Notes: a model not told the origin generated them from the letters alone. Shown: positions 21,260 through 33,545, numbered from the stretch's first letter. The stretch is 64,000 nucleotides of DNA from Balaenoptera acutorostrata (GCF_949987535.1 NC_080073.1:94341344-94405343); one strand, 5' to 3'. Numbers and translations are program-made.

Positions 21260-21765
21260 ACATCTGTCTGCATCTCTGTTTCACCTCCTTGGTTTTTCAT
21301 TGAAGTTCTGAATCCTTAACCTGGCCCAGCAGCTTTGGGGTCCCTTGCTTATCTCCCCGGCACTGTCACTCATCTGTTGCCCCTTCTTTGCTTCAGTCAT
21401 TTAGCATTTCCTCCTTCGAAGTGCCCTGTCCTTTCTTATTATGTTCCAGCTTTTACTCGTGCTGTTCCCCTTCCTTGACATCCAACTACCCACCTCTGTC
21501 TGTGTGGCTAACTTTGCCGCATCCTTAGAATCTTGGTTTAGAGTCCTTTGCTCAGGCAGCCGAGGAACTAGTCATGTGCTGCCTGTCGGGGATTCCCAGA
21601 GCCCCCTGCTGTTCTTCTCAGGAGGGGGGGGGTGTTTGTAACATTTTGCACCTCTTTTCCCAGCTCAGTGACAGCAGGGACAGCAAGGACTGTTTCCCAC
21701 CGCCCCCCACAACCATTCTTGGCGTTTGGCATCAGGTAGGGCTGCAATAAATGTAAGCATTTCCC
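21260..21765 (+). mobile_element. LINE2 3' end, sense
   Basis: Begins with pyrimidine-rich L2 3' body (CACCTCCTTGGTTTTTCATT, GCTTCAGTCATTTAGCATTT) and ends with the typical L2 terminus: CAGCAGGGACAGCAAGGACT, GGCGTTTGGCATCAGGTAGG, GCTGCAATAAATG. Diverged relic. Confidence 0.65.
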
Positions 21766-22179
21766 CTACAATGTGGGTTTGTATGATGCAGATTGGATGC
21801 AATTCCATCTCTTTATATAGACGGTGACTTACAGGATTGTGGTCTGGAGCCAGCCCTGGGGCCTAGTGGACCACAGTGGTGGAAAAAGCTGTGGCATCTG
21901 TTGAATACCTTTGTGCATCAAAGAATGGGTGATAAAGGTGTGGCCAAAATTTATAAGAGGGCTCTGCTCAGGAGAAAGAAACGCCTAGTGATGAATTTTC
22001 TGGAACAAAAGCTATATGGAATAGATTGCTGGATTTGCTCAGTGATATTTAAATTTTATAGTACTACACTTATAACCACACCAAACACTATCATCATTGA
22101 GCTTCAACACAGGAAAAAAATGTCTAAAACTGTCTTTCTTTGCAATGAAAAAATTCCTGTTGTATTTCAATGATGTGAG

Positions 22180-23950
22180 AGGATTCTTAGAAACACCGCT
22201 AACCTGTGGGATGAATGAGTGGATTTGAGGTTCACCTCCTTAACACCTGTCCTCTGCTTTGATCAGTCTCCCTTACGTGCTCTTGTGACCCTGCTCTCCG
22301 ATTCAGGTGAAAGTTCTTGGTGGGATAGTTTTCCCAAGGAGATCATTTTATCTGGAAGAGAGTAGTTCTGGAGTCTTAAGCAAGGTTGGTCAAGTGGAGG
22401 TAAAGCACGCCATGGAACAGGGAGCCCTGAAACACTCCTCTGCGTGACCCCACCCAGGAGGAATGGGGCTGGTGGGGTCTGACCGTGGTTTCCCTGCCCC
22501 TTTGAGTTGGCGGGGACAACCTCCTGTCTCTTGCACGTGAGTTCGTCTAGAAGTTGCCCTGTTGGTGGTGGGTGAAAATACCTTTTCCAGGGAGAGGGTG
22601 TCCATTGGTGATCACTGATGTGAGGGTCTGCATGCTTCTGATGGAGGTTCTGACAGGTATGGAAGAGGGTCTGACATTAGAACCGAGGCCTGGGCCCATC
22701 GTCCACTGCAGCGCCCCAAAGCCCTTTCTACCTTGCTCTGTTCTGGCAAGTTCCAAATGGGGGCAGAAAGGACTCTGGATGAATTTTGTTTTGATTGTTC
22801 TTCCCCTTTTCAAGGCTCCATGCTGTAATCCAGACCATTGAGAAGTATGACCCCAAGTTGTAGCTTTTTTGGGGAGACAAGCTTTTTATAAGGAGCTGGG
22901 AAAAGAATGTTTCCCTTTGGCTGCTGACTCTGGTGCCTGATCTGACACTTTTCATAAGATTAGCAGTTTTGTTCCTTTTGTAAGTGGTTGTAGGCCCATA
23001 AGACAAGTTGTCTATTATTTGTTGACAGGAGAAAAGATTATCTAGTTTTTATTTAGAAATCTTCTTCCATAAAACCTTGTTTTCTGTTGCATTTGAAAGA
23101 AATACAGTGATAGCATCTAAGCCCAGATTTTGGTGTTTTACTTTGGCTTTTCCTGTTCTGCTGAAGCCTCTGTAACCCTTTGTACCGCTCTCTACTCTTC
23201 AGAAGGAATGGGTTATATATTTTTTTCCATCTCAGAGTCATCCAAATGAACAGGACTTTTAACAGTCTGTGTAAACAGATGCAAAAAAAGGGGGAAGACT
23301 ACTTTCTTTCTTTTTTTTTTTCCCCTCCCAGCAAACTTTAGATCCATTTTGGTCATCCTAGAGATTAGAATAGGCCAATGTGAGTAAGAAGCAATGTGAA
23401 ATGAAAAAAAATATTTTTGCATGTGTCCTTGAAACATGGGTCTTACCCAGGAGTATTGAGCCTTCTCCAAACAAAACTCTGGAAGTCACAGTTCATATCA
23501 TCTTTAAGCCCTGGAGAGAGGGTTATTAATCTATGAAAATGAACAAACACTAGCTGTTTGCTATTCTGCTGTGCAGAGAACATTCAGTGACCTGACTAAT
23601 CTGAGTTTCTTTCTCTAAATGCTGCACTTTTTACTCTTTACCCTGAAGTCTCAGGAAACGATTTCCTTAAAAAAATTTTTTTAAACTCTTCCATTTTAAA
23701 TGTGCAGGGTCTTCAGAGACTTCACTGGGATGAAAGTCCTATGTTTTCCTGTTTCTCTTATAGGACTAGTCACAACTGCCCTTTTCTCTCGGTGGTGTTT
23801 TGCAGTCTGGGCCTCTGATTTAGTAAACATAGCCCTAAGGACCACAGTCATCTGGACCGTGTGCAGTGGCTAGTGTGTCATGGGTCCATCTCAGCTGATA
23901 ATAGCATATCACAGGAGTCAGAGTGCCTTGTATGACTGGTTGCCCTGGGC
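22180..23950. other. No recognised gene or repeat
   Basis: Mixed-composition putative intron with short frames only. A T-rich run sits near 23311. Possible old MER fragment near 23810-23890, not assigned. Confidence 0.35.
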
Positions 23951-23959
23951 AGTCCTAAT

Positions 23960-24110
23960 GATCCCTAGAGCAGAGAATATCCTCTTCCTTTTCTAGAGGA
24001 GGAAACAAAACCTAAGAGGTTGACAGATTTGCTAGGTTTCAGGGCTAAAACACACATGGCTTGTGCTGTCACCCGGGCCTTCCGACTTGCATGAAGTTCA
24101 TGCTTTCTCC
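23960..24110 (-). mobile_element. MIR SINE fragment, antisense
   Basis: CTAGAGGAGGAAACAAAACC, TAAGAGGTTGACAGATTTGC and the following GGGCTAAAACACACATGGCT follow the reverse complement of the MIR core with several substitutions. Confidence 0.6.
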
Positions 24111-25771
24111 ATCACCTTGTGAAGCCAAGATCCCCCAGGCCTTATGCAGTTGTGTCTCTGAATCTGTAGACTGAAAAGACAGAACTTTGCTTCATCGAAG
24201 GGGCCTAATAGAGCAGTTTTGAGATGGAGCTGGAAAGATGGAGAAAGACAAGAGTACAGCCCCTTGAATGTACACCATCCCCTCTTACCTCTTATAAATT
24301 TTGACGTTAGTTTTTGTAGTGCCTAAGCTTGAACTTGACGGATAGGTAGAGAGTGTTTTTTCTTCTGCAGCCACTACACCTTTAAAGTTAAGCTTCTCGA
24401 GCTATATATATTTCCTTTAATGCATCAGTGTCAGCAAAGTTAAAAACATCAGGAAATTGTATTGATCTCATCCATGGAATCTTGAAAACTGATGCCATCT
24501 TCTCTGGGAAGTTCTTTCCTATGTGGGTGGGAAGGCATTACAGTCAGGTCACTTGCATATTGGTAGGTCCCTCCTGTCTTTCTGCTGGATGCTACAGAAG
24601 AGGGTAGAGGAAGCTCACGCAGCCCCCCGTGAATCAGATGTATGCCTCCTGGTCTGGAGAGAGCCAGTGCGAGACACTGAGTTGCTTTCATGATGGGTAT
24701 CTGCTGTCCTAGGACATCTAGCAGTTAATCTTTTAGTAAAAATCACCATCCATCTCTTGATGCCAGAAGCATGTATAGTAAGTGTTATGAAGCCTTTTCT
24801 GTCTTTGCAGAAGTAATTGGTGCTGACAGCCGTGCTGTTGGTTTCAGAAATACTTGGAATCTGATTCTCTTTGAGACTCACAGAAGCTAGATTTTATATG
24901 TGGAATCCTCCTCAGTGATTCTGCAAACCAGACAAAGGCCATCTCTCTTGTAGGCCTCCTCCCCGCAATCTCTTTACAGCTTTTTCCTAGGAGTCAAGGC
25001 GCTATAGCCTGGCTGGGGAGTTTTGCTTGGTGACCGAGTAGCTAAGAATGTTTCTCTCTAACAGGTCACAGAGAGTGCTGGTGGACATCTCTCCTTGCCC
25101 CAAGATCTTCGGTGGAAGTCCACGGGACTTGGTGTCTGTGCCGTTCAAAGTATATATGAACTCGCCAGGAGGCATAATGCGTCACCATTTAATTCTGGGC
25201 CACCCTAAAGGATGACACCCAGCTTCAGAGACCACTTCTTGGACATCATCCCTGAGATCCAGTGTTTTAGCTCCCCATTGTCTGAAATCCGTTTCTGACC
25301 GAGTTTGAGCTGCCTTATAGGCTTAGGCATTCAATGGCCAGGACCATGTTGCAGCTACACACCTTTTGTCCCTTTCAGAGCAGCAGCTCGCTCTGAAGCT
25401 CTTGTTGAGTCTTTTACACAGATATGCTAGAAAACAGGCACCAACCCATTCTTTCCATCTTGGCATTTGCCCACAAGCCTAGTCCTGGGATGACCTGGAG
25501 CAGAGAGGCAGTGGAGGATAAATTCATCTTGTACAGACTTGTTCCTGCTAGTTCTAGCCTGTCTCTCGCCACAGATCTAGCTTTTAAATCCTCAAGTGAT
25601 TGGTTTTGCGTAGGAATGTGTGGATTGTTGGATCGCAGTAATTTTCTCCCTGGATTTCTAGTGTTTATATAAGCAGATGTATATAAAAAAGGTTCTATCA
25701 TTGGTGTAAACAGCAGGGCCTATTTTTAATAGTTACAGGTGCTTAAAGATGGTGCAAAATAAAAATGTAAG

Positions 25772-26000
25772 TTTTTTTTTTTTTTTTTTTTTTTTTATTG
25801 CAAGTTGCAACACAACCAAAAGTCTATATTAATGTTTTGCCAGGAAAGGGTCAACACGGAAAATTTGCAACAAAGACAAACTAGAATAGAACCAGTGCAA
25901 ACAGAAGCTGACAAATATATGCCCCATGTTGGGAGTTCAGCCCCTGGAATGTTATGTAGGACAAAAGGAATGGAAGAGGTATTTCAGTAACATTTTGTTC
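25772..26000 (-). pseudogene. Possible retroposed 3' UTR with long A tail
   Basis: On the minus strand the text ends ...GCAACTTGCAATAAA followed by a 25-base poly-A (T25 at 25772-25796 on plus). An AATAAA hexamer fused to a long clean A tail is the usual end of a processed pseudogene or an unclassified retrocopy. I do not recognise the source and found no matching target duplication or coding part. The left boundary on plus is firm; the right boundary is a guess. Confidence 0.3.
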
Positions 26001-27430
26001 TGTGTCAAAAACCTTGTGAAATATAAATCTGCTGTGTATTGGAGAATGGATACAGCAGTTGATTCAGGTTGAATAGCTTTCATTTAACTAGAGTATCCCA
26101 CAGAAAGCCGTTCTTGTTCTGACAACCATAGTTTTGTTTTTCTTGACTTAAAGAAAATTGAATTCATGTTTACATATTTTATAGGATTGTTTTATGGACA
26201 AAGACACAGGTCAAATCCCATCCCAGCACAGTGGCTATTGTTATAGCAAATAGAAACATTTCTAAATGAAATAAAACCATTTCTAAGCCATGGCCTGTGG
26301 CCCATAGTAATCATACTACATTGGTGTTATGAAACCGTTTGCAACTATCAGTAATTCAGTCGTAGATGTGCTTTTTTTCTAATTCTGTTTTTTAAAAAAT
26401 ATTCTAGTCTCTTGCCAACACACATACCCATGCATATACTTCACTGATTTGCATAGTAGAGAAGGAAGAATATGAATATGTATAATAGGAGTCAACTTTA
26501 TTTTGGACTTTCTGGAACAGATCACTTTTTTTTCCTCCACATGATGGCTCCCTGAATTGCTTCCAATTATTGAACTTTCATAATTGCCCACAACTCTGTC
26601 TGTGTCCTTCTAAGGGTCTTGCCGTGTCAACCAACCCAGCCAAAAGCTAGTAGCCAGTGATAGGGGTTTAAGAAGCTGAACTTCAGAATACCCCTGCAAA
26701 GGGTATTGTGTTATTCTCCATTTCTACACTTCTCAAGAAGAAATTAGGTGCTTGTTGTTTAGTTTTTTCAATTTCCAGATCGTTCTGGCATTGATCTTGG
26801 ACTCATTTGCAAACTATTACTCCTGAAACATTTTGGCTCTCTGTGGCCTATGGTTCAGTAGAATCTGAGGTTTTCCAGGTACATCAAAGACTTAAATTTT
26901 AGGGAAATTGATCAAAAGAAAACTTCTCTAGGAATAAATGTCTTTTAGGTTTCAGCCCTATACTACCTTCAAGGTTCTTAACAGGATGCCTTATATTTTA
27001 TTTCCCTTCCGTATTTATACTAATTTGCTACTTGAATTTACTGTTTTCTGTTTGGAAACAGCTTTTAAAAAGTAACACAGAGCTTAAAAATATAAAACAG
27101 TTCCAACCTGCTCCATTCTTACCTTGACTCTCTTTTCTGCCTTATTGCTAGACCACTGCTTCTCTTTCTACTTCTCTTCTGGGATTTTATCTTGCTCAGC
27201 GATTCTAGTGTGTGATTCTGAATTCTATGGTTTGAGTTTCCTGACCAACTTCTCCTTGCATCTGAGTCTATTTCCTGTGCGTAAAGCTTTGGCATTCCAT
27301 TCTCCGATCCCAGTCAAAAGTGAAACTTTTAGTGCTAATAAGATTAATCCTTGCGACACTATTAATTCTTTACTCTCCATTTCTCACTCCATTGTTATTT
27401 CTCAAAGACCAACATTTCTTTGTCATTAAG
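26000..27430. other. No recognised gene or repeat
   Basis: AT-rich putative intron. The open frames at 26379-26591 and 27124-27429 are short, lack family features and have no convincing splice context. Confidence 0.35.
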
Positions 27431-27434
27431 AACG

Positions 27435-27560
27435 TCATTAGGAGATGGTAACTACACTTAATGTGATCATTTCACAGTGTGTACAAATCTTGAACCGTGA
27501 TGTTGTACACCTGAAACTAATGTAATGTTTTATGTCAGTGATACCTCAATTTAAAAAAAA
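27435..27560 (+). mobile_element. Ancient L1M 3' end fragment, sense
   Basis: GATCATTTCACAGTGTGTAC, GATGTTGTACACCTGAAACT, AATGTAATGTTTTATGTCAG and TACCTCAATTTAAAAAAAA match the widely known L1M 3' terminus. The A-rich run at 27550-27582 is its tail plus later expansion. Confidence 0.7.
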
Positions 27561-27849
27561 AGAGGAGAAAGAAAAAAAAAGAACTTCATTTTGGTGTCAC
27601 TTCCTTAAGACCTCCTGGATTTTTGTTTTACTGATACACTCCACAGCTTCAAACTGCAGGAACCATCAACAGGTCTTTGACAAATTAGTTGTCTCTACAC
27701 ATGGTTTACAATATTACACTTGCTGTTTAAAAATAATTAAGCTTCTCACAGTGTTCTTTGCTGTGGGTCAGGAACTTTACTTGCTTTGCCATCCAACACA
27801 GAAGTTAATCACAAATGGGTCCTCTGAACCAAATAATTAAAAATAGAGC

Positions 27850-29010
27850 AAAGTTTCTGAACCAGGCGGTTGGCAGAAAAGTCTGTACTTCCATCTGTGC
27901 ATGGTTAGGAAAATATTTCATGATACTGAAATAGCATCAAGCCTTGCTCTCTTTTGTGTGAGAGTGTATCTGTGTGACTGCATGTCATTCAGTGCTCTGA
28001 ATGTTTGTTTGACAGTTAGCTAATCTTATATATATATATATGTCACTGGCAAAGAAACAGGAAAGCAAATCCAGGTGTTCTGTGCATACATTCTTTATTT
28101 GCTGGTTTCTGTGAAGGGAGAATGGTCTTGCTCTTGCTTTTCTGTTTAGTGAAAGTTTTCTCTAAGCACGTGCTTCAGAAATTTAAACAGCATTACATTT
28201 TGACTTGAAAATCTTTATGTCTTTTGATTCTCTGTCTATGAATAACCTTTGCTAATAACTTTTAGGAGCTGTTCTTAGGTGAAATGTTGATGGATCTATT
28301 TCAGTTTGGAATGTGGACGATTAGGAGTTTCTGCTCTCCGGAAGGAGACGTATGCCTGGAATATATATCAAACTCATAAACACTGTATGACAGAGGTACA
28401 GGCATGCAAGTGACTGATTTTGAGAGAAATTTCATCCTTCAATTTGGATTTTCCTTTGTTTTCACCAGTAATCAGTAACTTATCAAATATGTTCAGTTTT
28501 GACCAGTTCTAAACCTATGCTATGACTTTAAAAGTATATTTTCTATTTATAAAGTTCTAATTGCTATATAAAATAAAGATTATTTCCCTCTGGTATTTCT
28601 CTATTGCAACTGTCTCTCTTTATCCCTGGAAAAGTCTTAGTTTTTGGTTGATTTTCTTTCTCCCAGGAGAGCCACTGTATTAAATAACAACTAATGCTCA
28701 ATAAATACACCAAAGGGAGATTAAGGAATTATTAAGAGGAAAAAAAAAAAAAGGAAATGTCTTAATTTTCTTCCTTTGGCTCCAAAACATACGTATTTCT
28801 CAGAATCACCAGTTTCTTTATGCTTCCGGACACTTAGACCCTAGGCATACTCTTAATACTGTGATAATAGAATTAAATACTGAAATTAAGAGCTGTGGAT
28901 TGACCATGCTCACATAAATTGAAATTAAGGAAGGAGGAATATCTTCAATAAATGTCATTATTAATATAGCAGCTAATTCTTGAGTTTAGCTATGAAGATC
29001 AACTAAAGTT
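27850..29010. other. No recognised gene or repeat
   Basis: AT-rich putative intron with a short (TA)n run near 28028-28041 and an A run near 28740-28752. No exon or element identified. Confidence 0.35.
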
Positions 29011-29014
29011 GATG

Positions 29015-29152
29015 ATAGTTTGATTATTTAGGCAGTTTGTCATTTATGAAATTTAAAACTTAATAGTTTGATTATTGAGGTACTTTGTCATTCATGAAAC
29101 TCAAAATTTAATAGTTTGATCATTTGGGCAGTTTGTCATTCATGATGTTTAA
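29015..29152 (+). repeat. 48-bp tandem repeat, about 2.9 units
   Basis: Units start at 29015, 29063 and 29111, exactly 48 bases apart, each with ATAGTTTGATTATT followed by an imperfect GGCAGTTTGTCATTCATGA. The third unit is partial. Units differ at several positions, so the array is not recent. It is AT-rich and unlike any transposon tail that I know. Confidence 0.85.
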
Positions 29153-29194
29153 GAGACCCTACACATCCTTCTGTCCAACCTCCTGAATTTACAT

Positions 29195-29300
29195 TCAACT
29201 TAATTTTGTTCATTTCTTGCAAACCTACTATGTGCAAGGCACAATGCCTAGAGGGAACAATAAAGTTGAATAAATTGTGGCCTGTGGCTTCAAACAAATT
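29195..29300 (-). mobile_element. LINE2 3' end fragment, antisense
   Basis: CCTACTATGTGCAAGGCACA followed by ATGCCTAGAGGGAACAATAA is the reverse complement of the L2 3' terminus ('...TGTGCCAGGCACTGTTCTAG...'). Confidence 0.55.
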
Positions 29301-29343
29301 AATCTTTGATTTCCTTTTCAATATTATTGGGGGAATAGCTTTT

Positions 29344-29640
29344 ATTTATTTTTATTTATTTATTTTTAAATTTTATTTTTGGCTGTGTTGGGTCTTCATT
29401 GCTGTGCACAGGCTTTCCTTAGTTGCAGCGAGCGGGGGCTGCTCTTCGTTGCCATGCGTGGGCTTCTCACTGTGGTGGCTTCTCTTGTGGAGCACGGGCT
29501 CTAGAGCGTGGGCTCAGTAGTTGTGGTGCAGGGGCTTAGTTGCTCCGTGGCTTGTGGGATCTTCCCGGACCAGGGCTCGAACCCGTGTCCCCTGCATTGG
29601 CAGGCGGATTCTTAACCACTGCGCCACCAAGGAAGCCCGG
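29344..29640 (-). mobile_element. CHR SINE copy 3, antisense
   Basis: Minus-strand head GGGCTTCCTTGGTGGCGCAG, B box region, body and AAATAAATAAAAATAAATAA tail are all present. It is shorter in the middle than copy 1. The flanks ATAGCTTTT at 29335-29343 and 29642-29650 form the target-site duplication. Confidence 0.92.
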
Positions 29641-29762
29641 GATAGCTTTTAAAAAGAGACACATGGATTTTGCTAATTGTTATTATTTGCTAGTGTAAGA
29701 TATTAGGATTTAACATATTTTGTGCACTCTGAAAACTCATAAGGGCGAACAGTAGATGTCCT

Positions 29763-29824
29763 ATTTTTTTTTTTTTTTTGGCCGTACTGTGTGGCATTTG
29801 GGATCTTAGTTCCCCAACCAGGGT
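29763..29824 (-). mobile_element. CHR-1/Bov-tA-like SINE fragment with poly-A
   Basis: Minus-strand reading: CCCTGGTTGGGGAACTAAGA, TCCCAAATGCCACACAGTAC, GGCC, then poly-A. This is the 3' part of the older tRNA-derived cetartiodactyl SINE type, distinct from the neighbouring CHR copies. Its head is missing and a full CHR element abuts it directly. Confidence 0.75.
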
Positions 29825-30124
29825 TTTTTTTTTTTTTTTTTTTTTTAAATAATTTTTTAGTATTTGTTTTTATTTATTTATTTATGGCTGTGTTGGGTCT
29901 TCGTTTCTGTGCGAGGGCTTTCTCTAGTTGTGGCAAGCGGGGGCCACTCACTATCGCGGCCTCTCTTGTTGCGGGGCACAGGCTCCAGATGCGCAGGCTC
30001 AGTAATTGTGGCTCACGGGCCCAGCTGCTCCGCGGCATATGGGATCTTCCCAGACCAGGGCTCGAACCCGTGTCCCCTGCATTGGCAGGCAGATTCTCAA
30101 CCACTGCGCCACCAGGGAAGCCCT
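29825..30124 (-). mobile_element. CHR SINE copy 4, antisense, joined to a CHR-1-like fragment
   Basis: Complete CHR copy on the minus strand with head GGGCTTCCCTGGTGGCGCAG and an A-rich tail running into the fragment at 29763-29824. The 9-mer GTAGATGTC flanks the whole composite (29752-29760 and 30126-30134), as if both parts entered as one unit or as nested events sharing one duplication. Confidence 0.92.
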
Positions 30125-30474
30125 GGTAGATGTCTTTAGACTTTAAAGTTAGTGCTGGATTGATCTTCTCTTATATGAGACAGCTGACATTGCTGACATT
30201 GCTGATATTAATTAGACTCCCCGGAAAGGGTGCCTGGATACTCAAGTTCTTCACACTTTGCTTGTGGGAGCGTTAAATTTGTTTCTCTCATTCATTTCGG
30301 CATCTTCTGGACAACAGTATATGGCCTTTCAGTTTAAAAAACTGCATTTGATTGTTGATATCTTTATTCAATAAATCATTTGGTTGGCGAATATTGATTT
30401 ACCAGATTCATGATCCAAAACACGAGAAACAGCGCACGCACTAAAGAAAGGTCATTGTGCAGAGAACCTATCGT

Positions 30475-30705
30475 TTTAATAATAGTAACGGCTAGCTGGC
30501 ATGTTGAGGATTTAGGGTATGTCAGTGGCTGTGCTGATCACTTAATCTTCACAGTAAACCTAGTTGGTAGTTATTATCTCCACTCAACAGATAAGGTAAC
30601 TGGGTTAGTAGCTTGCCCAAGGTCACACAACTCGTAAGTGGGAGGACTGGGATTCAACTCATACCATTTTAACTTCACACCCTATGCTCTTAACTAATTA
30701 TACTT
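30475..30705 (-). mobile_element. MIR SINE, antisense
   Basis: CTTCACAGTAAACCTAGTTG, CTCAACAGATAAGGTAACTG, GCTTGCCCAAGGTCACACAA and GGACTGGGATTCAACTCATA are the reverse complement of near-full-length MIR. Confidence 0.88.
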
Positions 30706-30719
30706 TATCGCTTACCACC

Positions 30720-32960
30720 CATGCCATCATGAGACTTGCAAAATTGCTTTCATGAATGTGAGGTATATACAAAAGCATAGTTGCAAACCAAGATAAACTA
30801 TAAAGAATAAGGATTCAGTGAGCGCTCAACTAACTCTCCACCCAGATTTCATAATGACCACGAATTCGATGTCCTCTCTGTGGGGTCCTCCCCCATCACG
30901 TCACCTTTCTTCCCACCTCAGAAGTAGCCACTAAAGAAAAATGATGTTTGAAAACATCTTTAACACAAGTGCACAAAAACGTATCCCCAGCCAGATGCTT
31001 ATTTTGTTTTCCCTCCTTTTTCTCGTCTCTCCTCGCTGCTCGGTCATCTCTCTGACTTCTTCCTCCTTTTTCTCGCCATTGTGGGGCATGAAGAGGAACT
31101 GAGTCAGATCTGCATAAAAAGGTTAGGGAGAGTGTCCTCTGCTGTGATGTGCAGGCCAAAGTGCCATGACTAGGATGGGGGATTTTGTGGTGGGGTGATA
31201 GTTTCTTTGGTGCTCTCAAAGGACACATCCCCTCCCAAGCAAGGCATGCTCTGGAGGGATGCTAACAGACACATCTGAGGGGGTGATTTAATGTGGCTGG
31301 GCTGACACATCTCTAAAAAGCTTGTCAGGTTATAAGTCACAAATATTAGCCATACAGACATGTGGTTCCTGAATAGTGTGACTCTTAAAATAGCGATACG
31401 TTTTTGGTAACCAATGTGAGGGCACTTCATAACACAATCAAAAGCCATTGAGTAGAACATGTTAAGATAGTGTAACCTTGTTGTCCCCTAATGCTTGAAT
31501 GCTGTCTTTCAGCAAGTAGTAATACCTTGTACAATATGTAAAAATCAAAATGGGTTCGGGCCTGGTGGGAATAATATAATTCTTTCATCAGTTGGAAAGT
31601 ACATTCTAATAATTAACTACATTAAAAAAATAAGCAAAGGAGGTTTTTGTTTTTTGTTTGTAAATCGTACTCTGTTGCATGAACTTTTTTCCAAGGGTCA
31701 TACAATTCTGTAGGAGAAGGTGGCAATTTAATGCACTCTTAGCTATTAAGGGCTTAGAGCTAGGTTACTTATAAGTTACTCCCATGTCATTACAAAAATA
31801 TGTAATGAATTTAAAAGATTAAAAATAATCACATCTAGTTGAACATAAAAGTGCTTATAAAGGCATATGTGTGTATCTGTATGTAGTCATTTGCACGTAC
31901 ACATTTATATATGTATGTCTTGTATTAATATTTTTCTGGTGTTGCATGCATTTGTAGGTATAGATATAGCATGCACTCTTTACAGAACTAATGTTAGGGG
32001 ACCCTTTTATGAACCAACTATATGATTTGGAGCTTTATCAAATGTGATTTTTTCAAAGGTCACAATTTTGGCCTGTAATAAAAAGCAGTATAGTATTGAG
32101 GTTAAAGTGTGTGTATGTATCTGTCTGTCTATATCTTCTCCCTCTCATCTTTTTGCTTAGAGAAAAATCTATGCTCAAAGATACCAATGTGCCTACTAAT
32201 AACTTCAAATATGAAAAAAAGAGCTACATATGACACTTCTTTGCAGTTTTGTACATTGTCTCAAAAACATGCTGTAAAAATATGGAAACTAGAAAAATCT
32301 TGGCAAATGTAGCCTAAGAGTGTAGCTGATTTAAAAGCTGCATTTGAGTATTCTAAGTACGGTTCTGTGACAGCTATTACTATAGGAATTGGCACAGCTA
32401 AGAAAATTTACACTTTAATACTTTAGAGCAAATAATTGCTTAGGATGCTTTAAATAGCACAGGAAATGTGTAGAGTGTTTACTTGACATTTGTTATATTG
32501 AACACTAATACTGAAACAGATTCTTTGACCACAGAGAATGCCAGTGTAGGTGGGATGGGGGTAGACGGGAGAGAGAGACAGACAAAAAACAGCCAGCATG
32601 ATTAAATAAAAATAAAATGGCAAATGAGCTTTTTCATGATAGAGCTATAGCAGAAAAATAAAATGCCCATTTGTTCGATCAAGTTGTCTTGGAGTGTGGT
32701 AGCAGAAAGCAAAGTAAACAACTCCCTGGGGTTAGGTTTCTCCTGGTTTTAAGGTCCTGAAGTATGCTCAAGGCTCTCTTCAAAGCCTTCCAGCCCTTGG
32801 CTACTCTGGTTTAATTTTTAAGGTCCTGAAAGTGAGAGGAATGACCTCCCTTTTTATAAAACAGAAAGAAAAAAAAATCCCTCTTGTTATCTGTTTAATC
32901 TGCACACGCTTGTGAGTGTTTTTTTACGATAGCTCTGGCGCCCTCATTTCTCAGTGCAGC
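30720..32960. other. No recognised gene or repeat
   Basis: Putative intron. Open frames at 30896-31228 and 31170-31460 on minus are short and unconvincing. A short CA/TG-rich patch lies near 32107-32136. Confidence 0.35.
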
Positions 32961-32978
32961 TCAGTACTTGTGATGTTT

Positions 32979-32993
32979 CCCCCCCCCCCCCCC
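32979..32993 (+). repeat. Poly-C tract
   Basis: Fifteen consecutive C bases after TGATGTTT. On the minus strand this is a G15 run able to form a G-quadruplex, and a place where read errors are likely. Confidence 0.9.
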
Positions 32994-33429
32994 GAATGCA
33001 TCTTGCACTCCCAGAGCCTTCTTTTCACCCTTGCCAGGCACTGTTCATGCGATTCTTATCCTAGGACGGGGTCTAGTGCAGTTGAGTTCTGCCCTAAATG
33101 CAGAGCATTTCTTTTTGTACCAACTGCATACCATGCAGTGTGATTCAGCTGCATTTAACGGGAAGAAAATAGGATATACTTTAGGCTGCTAAATCCTGTC
33201 CCATTCATATATATTTGAGTCAATTGTACAGTGTCTTAAAGGGAGTTTTAAATGCCTATGTTAAAAACGAATTGGTATGTGTGATAGGTCCAAGAATGTG
33301 AAATTGTGCAATGTTAATGAAATTTGTTAAAAGCTGCTTCCTTCTAGCTTGTCAACATGAGCCGCTGTAAAATACCCAAGGGAATTTTGAAAACAGCAAT
33401 CAAGAGTCAAAACTTCACAGTGCAGTGTG

Positions 33430-33545
33430 GCCCGGCACCCAGAACACTCTGTGGTGGAGAGGCTGTATTTATGGCTTTTCCACTGACTGGAGAGTTGACC
33501 TTGAATAAATCATGTTTAACTTCTCTGTGCTTCAGTTAGCTTTTG
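33430..33545 (+). mobile_element. MIR SINE fragment, sense
   Basis: CCTTGAATAAATCATGTTTA and ACTTCTCTGTGCTTCAGTTA fit the second half of MIR ('...CAAGTTACTTAACCTCTCTGTGCCTCAGTTT'). The 60-codon frame starting at 33357 runs into this repeat and is not a gene. Confidence 0.55.

Noticed and set aside
21793..22173. 126-codon plus frame with a basic middle part
   Set aside because: Starts with TTG, no recognisable family, neighbours an L2 end. A retrocopy was considered but nothing matched.
25065..25206. Possible exon after a strong acceptor (TTTCTCTCTAACAG)
   Set aside because: Good acceptor and an open frame of 47 codons, but the only nearby donor (AAA|GTATAT) is weak and the frame ends in a stop; not enough.
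33357..33539. 60-codon frame starting MSRCKIPKG
   Set aside because: Runs into a MIR repeat, has no splice context and no family resemblance.
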